Shown here: positions 1 through 13,194 of the stretch, piece after piece | Numbering within the stretch: the stretch's first letter is position 1 | Layout of the letters: every line of letters starts with the position of its first letter | DNA from: DASWJZ01 sp963739005 | GTDB taxonomy: Bacteria; Pseudomonadota; Alphaproteobacteria; Rhizobiales; Afifellaceae | Assembly (NCBI GenBank): GCA_963739005.1 | Contig: CAVTYQ010000002.1 | Coordinates: 1,054,001-1,118,000 of the forward strand | Direction of reading: 5' to 3' | Length of the DNA: 64,000 bases | Notes under the pieces: model-generated | What the model was told of the DNA's origin: nothing | What the model saw: the letters and a program-made list of their open reading frames with translations, nothing else | Databases searched by the model: none | Position numbers and translations under genes: made by a program

Positions 1-71
1 GCGTGCGCGATTTCGGCGCGGGCGCGATCGTGATTCGAGAAGAGCTCGTGTGACTTTTTCTGTGCTTGGCA

Positions 72-188
72 GGCCTGGCAGCGACCGACTCTCCCAAGCC
101 TTAGGACTTAGTACCATGGGCGCTGAGGGGTTTAACGGCCGAGTTCGGAATGGGATCGGGTTCGGGCCCCACGCAAGAGCCACCAGGC
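72..188 (-). rRNA. rrf: 5S ribosomal RNA
   Basis: Read on the minus strand this is a typical alphaproteobacterial 5S rRNA: the CCTGG 5' arm pairs with the CCAGG 3' arm, and the conserved central part with CCCGAACTC-type and GTACCATGG-type segments is present. It is the last gene of the operon, about 100 bases beyond the 23S 3' end. Ends are estimated from the terminal helix and may be off by a few bases. No tRNA gene follows it before the window edge. Confidence 0.93.
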
Positions 189-291
189 CGGCGAAGCACA
201 GAAAATGCGTGACTGACTGGTCTTTCCCATCCGATTGGACGGCGGCCCGGCCAGCCACAGGCTGGCCCAGCGGGCATTGATTAATGAGAGC

Positions 292-3113
<2,822 letters not shown>

Positions 3114-3485
3114 CGCTCTCATTATCAATGCCCGCCCGTTCCTGGCCGGCCTCGCGAAGAGGACAAGCCAAAGAGAAGAACGAACGGCATCAAGGCGCAT
3201 CGCCGAGCAGACGATACGCCCCGACCCATCCCGCCTCTTTCGAATGCGGAACGGGTCCTAGAAAGACCAGTGTCACACGAGAACTGCCCGTCGGCGGCGC
3301 GGTCAGGCATCGCCAGCTTTCGCTCGTCCTTCATCAGGACGTCCGGACAACTCTTCTCTTCACGATGTCAGCAAACAGGCGGCATCTCCCCTATGGGAAA
3401 TTCCGCAATTCCTTGGATATTCGACAAGCTTATCGACCCGCACACGGCAGCGTCACAAGAGCCGCGGCCGCAGGACAGCGTAGGC
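3114..3485 (-). other. Internal transcribed spacer between tRNA-Ala and 23S
   Basis: About 370 bases between the tRNA-Ala gene and the 23S rRNA gene with no coding potential that I would support. The part next to the 23S gene contains the strand of the processing stem that pairs with the sequence beyond the 23S 3' end. No further tRNA gene was found in it. Confidence 0.7.
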
Positions 3486-3561
3486 TGGTGGAGCCAGACG
3501 GGATCGAACCGACGACCTCCTGCTTGCAAAGCAGGCGCTCTCCCAACTGAGCTATGGCCCC
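3486..3561 (-). tRNA. tRNA-Ala (anticodon TGC)
   Basis: A 76-base tRNA on the minus strand with encoded 3' CCA, starting GGGGCCATAGCTCAG, anticodon loop CTTTGCAAG (anticodon TGC), and a standard T arm GGTTCGATCC. It sits in the 16S-23S spacer downstream of tRNA-Ile, the usual position in alphaproteobacterial rRNA operons. Confidence 0.97.
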
Positions 3562-3642
3562 GTCGGGAATCGGTCGCTCGGAGAGCGGCCATCGAAGCGA
3601 TCGGCCTATGGTGTCCGAAGTCTGATTTCCGATCCCCGGAAG

Positions 3643-3719
<77 letters not shown>

Positions 3720-3911
3720 TTGGCTGGGAATGGGCCCAAAGCTCAAGCCCCGCCACGCGCCTGTCGCGGGCGCGTATGCTTGTCGAAGAAAGAGAGACGA
3801 AGACGGCGAGATCTCGCCTTTAGTTTGAGCGACCGGGTCTGACTGACCCGATCTTGTTCCAAGAGATCCGATAGACCTTATCCTCCGAAGAGGAGTTCGG
3901 CCTGAGGGATC

Positions 3912-5407
<1,496 letters not shown>

Positions 5408-5615
5408 ATGAGATCTTGAACCGGCATTGATCGCGCACTTGACGAGGTCACACCGTCATCCATCCGCTCCCCAAAATCCGAAGACTTCAGAGCCCGGACA
5501 AACGACATGTGAGTTCTCAGAGATACGCAAACCGCCGAAGTCTCGTTCACGGCGCCTTCCGAAGAAGGCGCCCGCAAAGACCTCGCCGTCTACGTTTCTC
5601 TTTCTTCAAACCAGA

Positions 5616-5628
5616 TTGTCAAAGAACC
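5616..5628 (-). promoter_or_regulatory. boxA-like antitermination site in the rrn leader
   Basis: On the minus strand this reads GGTTCTTTGACAA, close to the boxA consensus (TGCTCTTTRACA) recognised by NusB/S10 in rRNA leaders. It lies between the promoter and the 16S gene, where boxA is expected. It also contains TTGACA, but no matching -10 follows at proper spacing, so I read it as boxA and not as a second promoter. Confidence 0.55.
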
Positions 5629-5784
5629 GGCCGCACTGCACAAGACAGGAAAGCCGCCCAGCCGATCGATTTCACTCTCTCGGCCGCAAGAGGTATCCCG
5701 GCTAGGCCGGTTGACCCCATTGCTTGTCGGGAACGCCAAATCGCGGAGGAGAGCAAGCTCCGGCCCCGCCACCGGCGAAGGGGT

Positions 5785-5813
5785 GATATATTCACCACCC
5801 CCTGCCCTGTCAA
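5785..5813 (-). promoter_or_regulatory. rRNA operon promoter
   Basis: On the minus strand TTGACA (5808-5813) and TATATC (5785-5790) are separated by exactly 17 bases, a near-consensus sigma-70 type promoter about 375 bases upstream of the 16S gene and pointing at it. The 5408-5994 stretch otherwise holds only the transcribed leader with its boxA and the short gap to the peptidase gene on the other strand; no gene is supported there. Confidence 0.7.
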
Positions 5814-5994
5814 CAGCGGCGACGCAGCGAAATCCACTTTTGTGGAGGCGATCGAAAACCCGCTCGGTCCCCACCCTTCGTGTTGCGGTGCGGAAAGCGG
5901 AAAGTCTCTCCGCCTCCATTCGTTGACAAGGCGCGCAGGGCGTTGCCGGCAAGCGTCACGAAGCGGCCAAATTCCTTAGGCTTCTTGCCTTCCC

Positions 5995-7975
5995 TTGCGA
6001 AGCGCTTCGGGGACGGGGACGGGGGTTTTGGCGGATATTCAACGACAACGCCCGCAGCGGCCGCTCGTTGACCTCGGAGACGAGGACCCCCTCTACACGC
6101 GCAACATCACCAACGGCCCGCCGGATCGCCGACGCGTCAGCCTGCGCTGGCTCGCCGGTTCGGTCCTGACCGGCCTCTTCTCCGCCGGCCTGATCGGCGG
6201 TGCGCTTCAGGCGGCGATCGGGCTCGACGAATATGCGGTGGTGCGCCCGGCCTTCGCGCGCGGCTTCTCCGGCGACGCCGAGGTCGCCGAGAAGGGCGAC
6301 CGCTTTCGCCCTGTGCCGGAAAGCAAGGTCTCGCGGCGCGTCATCCAGATTTCCACGGTGACGCGGGAGAACGACAAGAACATCGTGCGCGTGCGCCCGT
6401 TCGCGCATGTCCACACAACGCTCGCCGCACCGGTGGCGGCTGATATCGCTGCAAAGGTACCGCCCTTCCAGGCCGCCGACATCTTCACCGGCGGCGACGA
6501 GGAGCCGCCGATGGAGGTGACCTCGGCGTCGGACTTCGATCTACGCCGCGGAGGTCGACGGCGAGGTCGCGATCTCGGTCAAGGACTTCCCGCTTTCCGG
6601 CACCGACTACGACGAATCCGCCCAGCTCGACGTCGCCGAGGTGGAAGGGCGCGTGCGCCAGGCGGCGCCGTTCCTGGCGAACGGCGCGGTGCAGGTCGCC
6701 TCGCTTCCCTATGTCGACCCGGCGCGCTTCGATCTCGCGAGCGCCGATCCGAATTCGCCGCTCACCGCCACTGCCATCGCGATCGCACCGGAGAATGTCT
6801 CGCTTCTGGAAAAGAGCGACGATCCGGGCGACGTCGGCATCGAGGACAAGGTGCTGCCGGTCGTGGAAGGCGACTCGCTCAGGAAGATGCTGATGGACGA
6901 AGGCGCCGACCCGGATTCGGCGGCGGCGATCCAGTCGGCGCTCGTCGCCAACTTCTCCTTCGACTTCCGCGCCGGGCAGAAGGTGCGGCTCGGGCTCGCG
7001 CCCGATCCCGACACCGGCGCCGTCCGCCCCGTCCGCGTCAGCCTCTACGAGCCGAACGACCGCCACATCGCCACCGTCGCGCTCTCCGACAACGGCGTCT
7101 ACGTCGCCGCGCACGAGCCGGCGAGCGACCAGGGTCAGCTCGAAGTGGCCGAGCAGGAGCAGCCGGACGCGGTGGGCACGCTGCCGACGTTGCATGACGG
7201 GCTCTGGGGCACGGGACTCTCGCTCGGCATGTCGGATGACGTGATCAAGAACCTCGTCCACATCTTCTCCTACGACGTGGACTACCAGAGCCGGCTCTCG
7301 CCGAACGACGACCTCGACGTGATCTACTCAGCCGACGAGGGGAGCGACACGCCGGAGATCCTCTACGCCGCGCTCACGCTCTCCAACGTCTCGCACAAAT
7401 ACTACCGCTTCCGCGATTCGACCGACGGCTCGGTCGACTACTACACGGAGGACGGCAAGAGCGCGCAAAAATTCCTGGTGAGGAAGCCGGTGGCGATCGG
7501 GCGATTCTCCAGCGGTTTCGGCATGCGACGGCATCCCATCCTGCACCGCTACCGCATGCATACGGGCGTCGACTGGGCGGCGCCGACGGGTACGCCGATC
7601 ATGGCGGCGGGCGACGGCGAGATCGAGAAGATCGGCACGCGCGCCGGCTACGGGCGCTCTATCACGCTGAAACACCTGCACGGCTACGAGACCACCTACA
7701 ACCACATGAGCGGCTACGCGAAGGGGCTGAAGGCCGGCGACCAGGTGAAGCAGAACCAGATCATCGGCTTCATCGGCTCGACCGGTCTCTCCACCGGCCC
7801 GCACCTCCACTTCGAGGTCTTGGTCAACGGCCGCTTCGTCGACCCGCTCAAGATTCGTGTGCCGCGCGGGCGCGAGTTGCAGGGCGCGGAGCTCGTCGCC
7901 TTCGAGCAGGAAGTGGCGCGCATCGACGATCTCCTCGCCAAGGACGAAGGCGGCGCCGTCGCCAGCGCGAACTAG
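5995..7975 (+). pseudogene. M23 family metallopeptidase, reading frame broken by a frameshift
   Basis: The gene encodes a membrane-anchored peptidoglycan endopeptidase of the lysostaphin/NlpD class. The first frame gives a cytoplasmic N-terminus, one membrane segment at about residues 52-72 and part of the periplasmic region. Close to 6538-6541 the meaningful reading passes from that frame (…SDFD) to the next (IYAAEVDGEVAISV…). The second frame then runs through a LysM-like/linker region to a complete M23 domain with the zinc and catalytic motifs HTGVD (about 7557) and HLHFEV (about 7800). Both halves look well conserved, so this is either a recent single-base mutation or a sequencing error. 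The start is uncertain: 5995 is a TTG. Such genes often lie beside rRNA operons in Hyphomicrobiales. Confidence 0.8.
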
Positions 7976-8001
7976 CGGGCGGAAAGCCCTCCCTTCCACC
8001 G

Positions 8002-8105
8002 CCGTCGTCATCCCCGGACCCGCCCGGGCTTTCATTCAGGAATGGTTCAGCGGCGCCGGCGCTATGGAATGGATTGCCGCGATCGAAGTCCGGCAATGAC
8101 GACGG
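8002..8105. repeat. Long palindromic intergenic repeat
   Basis: Two 18-base arms (8002-8019 and 8088-8105) are inverted copies with 16 of 18 positions matching, of the form CCGTCGTCATCCCCGGAC, enclosing about 68 bases. Arms of this GTCATcCCCGGAC type are common in dispersed palindromic elements of alphaproteobacteria. It lies just beyond the peptidase stop and could also end its transcript. Confidence 0.55.
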
Positions 8106-8249
8106 AAATGGTGTGCTCTGGGCCGCCAGCCCCTCCCCGAGCGGCAGGGGTGAACGCGCCCTGCCGCTCCGCCAAAAGCTGGCGCGGCAACCGATCGGGC
8201 CCCATATCCGTTGGCAGAGGGAGCTCTCGTTTCAGGAGCATGGAATAAA

Positions 8250-8822
8250 GTGCAGCTTCGTCCCCTACTTCTCGCCGCCGGCGTCGCGGCCGGCGCGCTC
8301 GCCTCGTCGCAGGCGCTTGCCGACCCCGGCCAGGCGACCCGCAACGTCAACATGCGTGAGTGCGCGAGCACGCGCTGCGCAAGGATCCTGACCATCCCCG
8401 CCGGCGCCATTGTCGAGGTGGTCGGCCAGCAAGGCAGCTGGTACGAGGTCCAGTATCGCCGCATCGTCGGCTTCGCCTTCGCGCCCTACATCGCGCTCGG
8501 CGGCTATTACGAACCGCCCGTCTACCCGGTCTATCCGGAGCCCTATTACTACGAGTACGACTACCCGTACTACTACGACAACCACCGGCACGACCGCAAT
8601 TACCGGCATGACGACCACGGGCATGACCACGGCGGGCGGGAGGACGGCGGCAACGGGCCGCCGCCCTACGTCGGCGACAACCACCACAATGAGCATCAGG
8701 ACAACGGCGGCACGCGCCGCTACTACCCGTCCGCGCCCGGTGGCGGCTACCAGCCCAATCAAGGCCACGGCAACGAACCCGGCGGCCTCTGCGCCCCCGG
8801 CGACATCCAGTGCAATCGCTAA
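8250..8822 (+). CDS. Secreted SH3-like domain protein with His/Asp/Tyr-rich tail
   Basis: About 190 residues. The N-terminus (QLRPLLLAAGVAAGALASSQ then ALADP) is a typical Sec signal peptide with cleavage after ALA. A bacterial SH3 (SH3b) domain follows at about residues 30-75 (TRNVNMRECASTRCARILTI… WYEVQYRRIVGFA). The rest is low complexity: Tyr/Pro-rich, then His/Asp/Gly-rich, with a short Cys-containing end (LCAPGDIQC). I chose the GTG at 8250 because AGGAG stands 11 bases upstream and the signal peptide then begins at once; an earlier TTG at 8211 adds residues without a role. Members of this kind are periplasmic and of unknown function; the His-rich tail might bind metal, which is a guess. 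Confidence 0.75.
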   Translation: MQLRPLLLAAGVAAGALASSQALADPGQATRNVNMRECASTRCARILTIPAGAIVEVVGQQGSWYEVQYRRIVGFAFAPYIALGGYYEPPVYPVYPEPYYYEYDYPYYYDNHRHDRNYRHDDHGHDHGGREDGGNGPPPYVGDNHHNEHQDNGGTRRYYPSAPGGGYQPNQGHGNEPGGLCAPGDIQCNR

Positions 8823-8840
8823 GCACGGCTGACTGAAAGC

Positions 8841-8880
8841 GCCCTTCCCTCCCCCAAAAGGGGGAGGGCTAGGGAAGGGC
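8841..8880. repeat. Hairpin-forming GC-rich palindrome (CCCTCCCC family)
   Basis: A near-perfect 40-bp palindrome, GCCCTTCCCT on the left and AGGGAAGGGC on the right with CCCCC/GGGGG inside, just after the SH3 protein gene. Related sequences occur between acoA and acoB (16283-16326 and 16345-16380), so this is a small dispersed family. It probably also works as a transcription end, though no T-run follows. Confidence 0.55.
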
Positions 8881-8940
8881 ACCAAAGATTGTGCCGTACG
8901 TCGTTGAATTTCCGACGCAGGGACGCAATTTAGTTCACCC

Positions 8941-9384
8941 ATGACTAGCGCACATCTCGCAAGGCTATTAGGGAGCCTTGTTCAGCTTGACGCCCGCGAT
9001 CTCGACGAGCTGGTGGTCTTTGGTTCGGCCGCAATCGCTCTCAATGGCGTTAATCTCGGGCGTCCGGTGAAAGACCTCGATCTCTTCGTGTCCAGCGCGA
9101 CGTTTGAGCGCCTTGGAAATACGTTTCCCGTTCAATTCAAGGCGGCCTCGGAAGGTGGGCAAGTTCCTTTCATCGCGCCCTTTGAAGGATTGCCGATCGA
9201 AATTCTTGCTTCATTTCCAGGTGTCCAATTCGCAGATGTGTACGGACGAGCCCGGCCAACGAACGCGTCTGAAGGACGCCGGGTTGGCGCGCTTGAAGAC
9301 CTGCGCCGTTGGAAGGTAGCGCAAGGTCGTGAGAAAGATAGAGAAGACATCAAGGCGATCGACAAGCACGTTACCAAACCGTAG
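8941..9384 (+). CDS. Nucleotidyltransferase-fold protein of unknown function
   Basis: 147 residues. Residues 24-51 carry the signature of the polymerase-beta-like nucleotidyltransferase fold: VVFGSAAIALNG followed by KDLDLFV, that is the hG[GS] loop and the D-x-D metal-binding pair. The rest (EGLPIEILASFPGV…GALEDLRRWKVAQGREKDREDI) resembles small nucleotidyltransferases that accompany toxin-antitoxin or defence genes (MNT/AbiEii-like), including the Lys/Arg…DxxDI end. No partner such as a HEPN gene is adjacent. It is the first gene of the lower-G+C island and lies 70 bases before vsr. Assignment to the fold is good; the biological role is not known. Confidence 0.7.
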   Translation: MTSAHLARLLGSLVQLDARDLDELVVFGSAAIALNGVNLGRPVKDLDLFVSSATFERLGNTFPVQFKAASEGGQVPFIAPFEGLPIEILASFPGVQFADVYGRARPTNASEGRRVGALEDLRRWKVAQGREKDREDIKAIDKHVTKP

Positions 9385-9454
9385 CCGCGTGCCTGTTGTG
9401 CCTGGAGCGGCGCATCGCGACCTAGTGTCCCCAGGTACCTGACCCAAGGGCGAC

Positions 9455-9886
9455 ATGCCGGACACCCTCACACCCGAGCAGCGCAGCGAGCGCATGCGCC
9501 GTGTTCGCAGCAAGGATACCAAACCAGAAATTCTGGTGCGGCAGATTGTTCACCGCCTAGGCTTTCGCTTTCGCCTCCATAGGCGCGACCTACCCGGTAT
9601 CCCCGATCTTGTTTTTCCGCAGCGTCGCAAGGTCATATTCGTCCACGGTTGCTTTTGGCATCGCCATCAAGATCAAAGTTGTCCACTGGCGCGGCTCCCA
9701 AAGAGCCGTCTAGAGTTTTGGCGCCCAAAACTTGAGGCGAATCGGATACGCGATAAGCGAAACCAAGCGGGCTTGGAGTGCTTAGGCTGGCGGTTTTTGG
9801 TTGTCTGGGAGTGCGAACTGCGGGATAAGGAACAATTAGAGAACATACTGCGGCGGTTCTTAACGGGGGACGAATGCGTGCGATAG
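9455..9886 (+). CDS. vsr: Very short patch repair (Vsr) mismatch endonuclease
   Basis: 143 residues, the usual Vsr length. Vsr nicks the T strand of T:G mismatches that arise when 5-methylcytosine deaminates, and normally accompanies a cytosine methyltransferase. Visible family features are the N-terminal SERMRRVRSKDTKPEILVR, the PGIPDLVF segment with the catalytic Asp, and VHGCFWHRH with the zinc/catalytic His and Cys residues, ending in WRFLVVWECEL. The 3' end overlaps the start of the methyltransferase gene by 13 bases, so the two were co-translated. The gene itself appears intact although its methyltransferase partner is not. Confidence 0.92.
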   Translation: MPDTLTPEQRSERMRRVRSKDTKPEILVRQIVHRLGFRFRLHRRDLPGIPDLVFPQRRKVIFVHGCFWHRHQDQSCPLARLPKSRLEFWRPKLEANRIRDKRNQAGLECLGWRFLVVWECELRDKEQLENILRRFLTGDECVR

Positions 9887-11038
9887 AGCTCTTCGCGGGA
9901 GCGGGCGGGCTTGGCCTTGGTATTGGCGCGGCTGGATTTGACCCAGTTGAAGTAGTCGAATGGGATCGATGGTGTTGTGACACCATCCGGCAGAATAAGG
10001 CGCGAGGGGTCAACGGAGTCGTGAAGTGGCCTCACGGAGAGTGACGTCCGTGGGATCAACTTCGCGCGGCATTCGGGTGAAATTGATTTGGTAAGCGGTG
10101 GCCCGCCATGCCAGCCATTTTCTCTGGGCGGCAAACACGGAGGCCACAGGGACGCGCGGGACATGTGGCCCGAGGCTGTTCGCGTCATACGTGAGACGAA
10201 GCCAAGGGCGTTTATCTTCGAGAATGTAAAGGGGCTTACTCGAGAAGCGTTCGAAAACTACCTCTCATATATCGTGCACCAGCTCACTTATCCGGAACTC
10301 ACGCGCAGACCGAAAGAGAGTTGGATCGAGCACCTAATCCGTCTCGAACGCCATTACACAAAGGGCCGCGATCACGATGGCCTATACTATCGAGTAATAT
10401 ATCGAGTTCTAAACGCCGCTGACTACGGCATAGCACAGCGCCGAGAAAGAGTTGTATTCGTGGGATTTCGCGGCGATTTAGGAATAGAATGGTCATTTCC
10501 TTGCGCAACTCATTCGATTGACGCCCTTGCGTGGGCTCAATGTCGGTCAAATGAGTACTGGGAGAGGCATGAAATTCCCCGCAGAGCGCGCGCTGTGTCC
10601 CCGAAGACGGAGGAGCGAGCGCGGCGTCTAGGGTCAAAGCCCGTGACCGACCCTTGGCGGACGGTGCGGGACGCGATAGGAGATTTGCCTGATCCGGAGG
10701 CATGCCCGAAAAAGTCAGCCGAATTCTTGAACCACCGCTTTCAGCCTGGCGCTCGATCCTACTACGGCCATACAGGAAGTCCCTTGGACGAGCCCGCTAA
10801 GACGCTGAAAGCAGGGGTACACGGGGTGCCGGGTGGTGAGAACATGCTCGCGCGGCCGGACGGGACTGTGCGATATTTCAGCGTGCGAGAGTGCGCTCAA
10901 CTCCAGACGTTTCCAGACGACTATCTCTTCCACGGCTCGTGGACAGAGACAATGCGTCAGCTTGGTAACGCCGTGCCAGTCCGATTGGCGCGAGCAATTG
11001 GGCAAGACGTCGCGTGGCACCTGACGAAAGTGCGATGA
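9874..11038 (+). pseudogene. DNA (cytosine-5-)-methyltransferase, frameshifted
   Basis: The start codon at 9874 lies inside the vsr end and gives motif I (MRAIELFAGAGGLGLGIG) up to VVKWPHGE, where that frame stops at 10042. The correct continuation begins in the next frame at 10040 (SDVRGINFARHSGEIDLV) and runs to 11038. It contains motif IV with the catalytic Cys (GGPPCQPFS), motif VI (FIFENVKGL), motif VIII (QRRERVVFVGF) and motifs IX-X (RECAQLQTFPDDY…QLGNAVPVRLA). All motifs survive, so one extra base near 10036-10042 is the only visible defect. The product would have modified cytosine for the neighbouring Eco29kI-like endonuclease. G+C is lower than in the surrounding chromosome. Confidence 0.88.
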
Positions 11039-11493
11039 AGCGCACGCGTGAAGTGAAACAAGCTCCGTACAACCCGCTCGACAAGCTCAATCTCGCCAAA
11101 AGCATCGAAGCCGAGATATTGAGTCGCGATGCGGCCCCTCTCGGAGACATCAGCGCTTTGCTGGGCGCTGGCGTTTACGCAATTTATTATACGGGTGATT
11201 TTCCCGCATACTCCGAGATTGCGGTGCTCAATCGGCGCGGACGCTTTAGGCAACCGATCTACGTCGGGAAGGCAATCCCTAAGGGTGGTCGCAAGGGTGG
11301 ACTCACGAAGGACGCCTCCCGTGGCCAATCGCTCGCCGATCAACTCCGCCAACACGCAGCGTCCATCGAGGAGGCGAGGAATCTGCAGCTTCCCGATTTC
11401 TATGTCCGACATCTTGTGGTGGACGATATTTGGATCCCGCTCGGAGAAAACATTCCTAATTATACGGTTGACACCACAAGCCACAAAGCCTAG
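11035..11493 (+). pseudogene. Eco29kI-like GIY-YIG restriction endonuclease, 3' end lost
   Basis: The ATG at 11035 overlaps the methyltransferase stop (ATGA). The product shows the GIY-YIG nuclease core, GVYAIYYTGDFPAYSEIA and QPIYVGKA, followed by the SLADQLRQHAASIEEA helix with the expected Arg/His. This arrangement matches R.Eco29kI (a type II enzyme of about 214 residues recognising CCGCGG). Homology stops near LGENI (about 11455). After that the reading enters the IS1595-type element and ends at residue 152. The C-terminal third, including the helix that supplies the metal-binding Glu in this family, is missing, and I do not find it beyond the element. An inactive remnant. Confidence 0.8.
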
Positions 11494-12480
11494 ATATCGG
11501 GGTGAAAGGACGCCCCGATGGACATTTTCTCCGCCCCCCACTTCCGAGACGACGAAGCGGCCCGCGCTTTCCTCGAAACGATCCTCTGGCCTGATGGCCC
11601 GATCTGCCGTCACTGCGGGACCGTGAACCACGCCTACAAGACCAAGCGCCCTGGCGTGTATCGCTGCGCCGAGAAGGGTTGCCGCAAGGACTTCTCAGTC
11701 ACCAAGGGCACGATCCTAGAGCGCTCGCATATCGCGCTTCACAAGTGGTTGCAGGCGTTTCACCTGATGGCCTCTTCGAAGAAAGGCATCTCCGCTCACC
11801 AGCTCCACCGCTCCCTCGACATCACTTACGAAGCGGCGTGGTTCATGGCCCACCGCATTCGCGAAGCAATGCGCGATGGCAACCTGTCTCCGCTCGGTGG
11901 TGAGGGCAAAGTCATGGAAGCCGATGAGACTTACCACGGCAAGATTTCTACGCCCCGCCTCTCTCCGCAGCGCAAAGGCCGCAAGCCCACGAAGAAGGGC
12001 CGCAGCGGTCCCGCCGGCAAGCGTGCGATCGTCGGGCTTGTCGAGCGCGGCGGTAAGGTCCGCATGTTCCATGTCGCCGTCGCCGACAAGTCCAGCATCA
12101 ACAAGATCGTCTCCGAAAACATCGCGGAGGAGTCGCGCTTGCTAACCGATGAAAGCCGGCTCTATGGGGATGCGCCTGCCATGTTCAAAGAGCACGAGAC
12201 CGTCAAGCACTCTGCCGGCGAATACGCCCGTTACGATGAGGGCTTCACGATCCACACCAATACGATCGAAGGCGTCTTCTCGATCTTCAAACGCGGCATG
12301 AAGGGCATCTACCAGCACTGCGATGAGAAGCACCTTCACCGCTACCTGTCGGAATACAGCTTCCGGCACAACACGCGCTCGGCTCTTGGCGTTGATGACG
12401 CCGCCCGCACTATCGCTGCCGTGAAGGGCGCGGAAGGCAAGCGGCTCACCTATCATCAACCTGACTGAGGTTGATTTCAG
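11456..12480 (+). mobile_element. IS1595-family insertion sequence (ends approximate)
   Basis: The element carries one transposase gene and interrupts the endonuclease gene. The left boundary is placed where homology to the endonuclease ends; the right boundary is placed shortly after the transposase stop. I could not recognise convincing terminal inverted repeats (a GGTTGA core is present near both ends) or a target duplication, so both ends are uncertain and the small gene at 12558 might belong to it. Confidence 0.55.
11518..12468 (+). CDS. IS1595-family transposase
   Basis: 316 residues. Layout as in the ISNwi1-type branch of IS1595: an N-terminal zinc-ribbon domain (CRHCG at about residues 33-37, then CAEKGC), a helical domain (LHKWLQAFHLMASSKKGISAHQLHRSL), and a DDE-type catalytic core. 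The first acidic residue lies in EADETYHGK, the second in LLTDESRLYG, and the region HTNTIEGVFSIFKRGMKGIYQHC is the conserved C-terminal signature. The frame is complete, with no stops, so the element may still be active. Confidence 0.92.
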   Translation: MDIFSAPHFRDDEAARAFLETILWPDGPICRHCGTVNHAYKTKRPGVYRCAEKGCRKDFSVTKGTILERSHIALHKWLQAFHLMASSKKGISAHQLHRSLDITYEAAWFMAHRIREAMRDGNLSPLGGEGKVMEADETYHGKISTPRLSPQRKGRKPTKKGRSGPAGKRAIVGLVERGGKVRMFHVAVADKSSINKIVSENIAEESRLLTDESRLYGDAPAMFKEHETVKHSAGEYARYDEGFTIHTNTIEGVFSIFKRGMKGIYQHCDEKHLHRYLSEYSFRHNTRSALGVDDAARTIAAVKGAEGKRLTYHQPD

Positions 12481-12557
12481 CTACGCCGCGAAGCGGTTCA
12501 TCCGCTGGCGCAAGAAGCGAAAGAAGCGATAGCCTTGTTTGTGGGGAGGCTTCGCAG

Positions 12558-12881
12558 ATGGAATGGGTCTTCTTTGCGGCGAACGTTGTGGTGGACAAAG
12601 GCGTAATGCGCCGATGCTTTGTAACTGAATACGAAAATTCGCTTTGGATCGTCTCCAAGTGGTCTTTATCGCCAGACGGAGAACCTCTTTTGCCACTGCG
12701 AATAATTCGCTTGGAACAAGGCCAGTATCAAGACCTTCGCAATCGAGGCTATCAGTTTGACTTTCTTGTAAACGAGCCAATTCCCACAGATGTATTTGAC
12801 GGTCCCGCAGAACACCAAGGACGGCATATGTACGACGTTCGAGTTCTAGGTGCGGAGCCTCCTGAATTGCATGAAGCATAG
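12558..12881 (+). CDS. Hypothetical protein, 107 residues
   Basis: A small soluble protein (MEWVFFAANVVVDKG…), with no signal peptide and no motif I recognise. The ATG at 12558 is preceded by GGGGAGG at proper spacing. A strong hairpin follows immediately after the stop (12884-12929), which supports a real transcription unit. It lies between the two insertion elements and may be cargo of the island or a passenger of the IS1595 element. Function unknown. Confidence 0.5.
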   Translation: MEWVFFAANVVVDKGVMRRCFVTEYENSLWIVSKWSLSPDGEPLLPLRIIRLEQGQYQDLRNRGYQFDFLVNEPIPTDVFDGPAEHQGRHMYDVRVLGAEPPELHEA

Positions 12882-12883
12882 CA

Positions 12884-12929
12884 AAATCCCTTCCGATCGC
12901 GTAGCTTGCGCTTCGCGACGAAGGGATTT
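12884..12929 (+). terminator. Hairpin terminator after the 107-residue protein
   Basis: A 10-bp perfect arm AAATCCCTTC (12884-12893) pairs with GAAGGGATTT (12920-12929), with further GC pairing inside, directly after the stop codon. A second hairpin, GCGCGGC/GCCGCGC at 12947-12966, faces the convergent gene that ends at 12970. Confidence 0.6.
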
Positions 12930-12969
12930 GTCGGAATGTTGATCTAGCGCGGCCTGCCAGCCGCGCCGA

Positions 12970-13152
12970 TCACTCCCCGCTAGCAGCGGTTCTTGATCCT
13001 GCCTTCTTGTTCCGCGCCTTGTAAGGCCGCTGCCTAGGTATCTCTTTCCTCAGCTTTGGGGGCGTCGTCAGAACGGCCCGCGCAATCGCCTTGAAGCGTT
13101 GCTCGGTCTCTTGCTCGCTGTAGCCGTCGTCGGCTTGGTGAGTCTTATCCAT
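12970..13152 (-). CDS. Small basic hypothetical protein, 60 residues
   Basis: Product begins MDKTHQADDGYSEQETEQRF and ends in a Lys/Arg-rich tail. The pattern (Y-S-x-x-E-T-E-x-R … A-x-x-x-x-L-x-T-P-P) matches a family of very short proteins widespread in alphaproteobacteria and of unknown function. I chose the internal ATG at 13152 because the family starts there; 12 upstream codons (from 13188) are also open. No clear ribosome binding site. It stands 43 bases from the left end of the IS1182-type element. Confidence 0.5.
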   Translation of the reverse strand: MDKTHQADDGYSEQETEQRFKAIARAVLTTPPKLRKEIPRQRPYKARNKKAGSRTAASGE

Positions 13153-13194
13153 GGTGGCAGTATGCGCGCCGAGAGGGAGGGCGTGCAATGGCGG

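Noticed and set aside
1..53. Possible C-terminus of a plus-strand protein (VRDFGAGAIVIREELV) entering from the left edge
   Set aside because: Only 17 codons are available and no family can be recognised, so it is not listed as a gene.
5608..5620. TTGACA in the rrn leader as a second promoter
   Set aside because: No -10 hexamer follows at 16-18 bases; the sequence context GGTTCTTTGACAA fits boxA.
10036..10044. Programmed frameshift in the cytosine methyltransferase
   Set aside because: No slippery sequence or downstream structure stands out, and the partner endonuclease is also broken, so decay or error is more likely.
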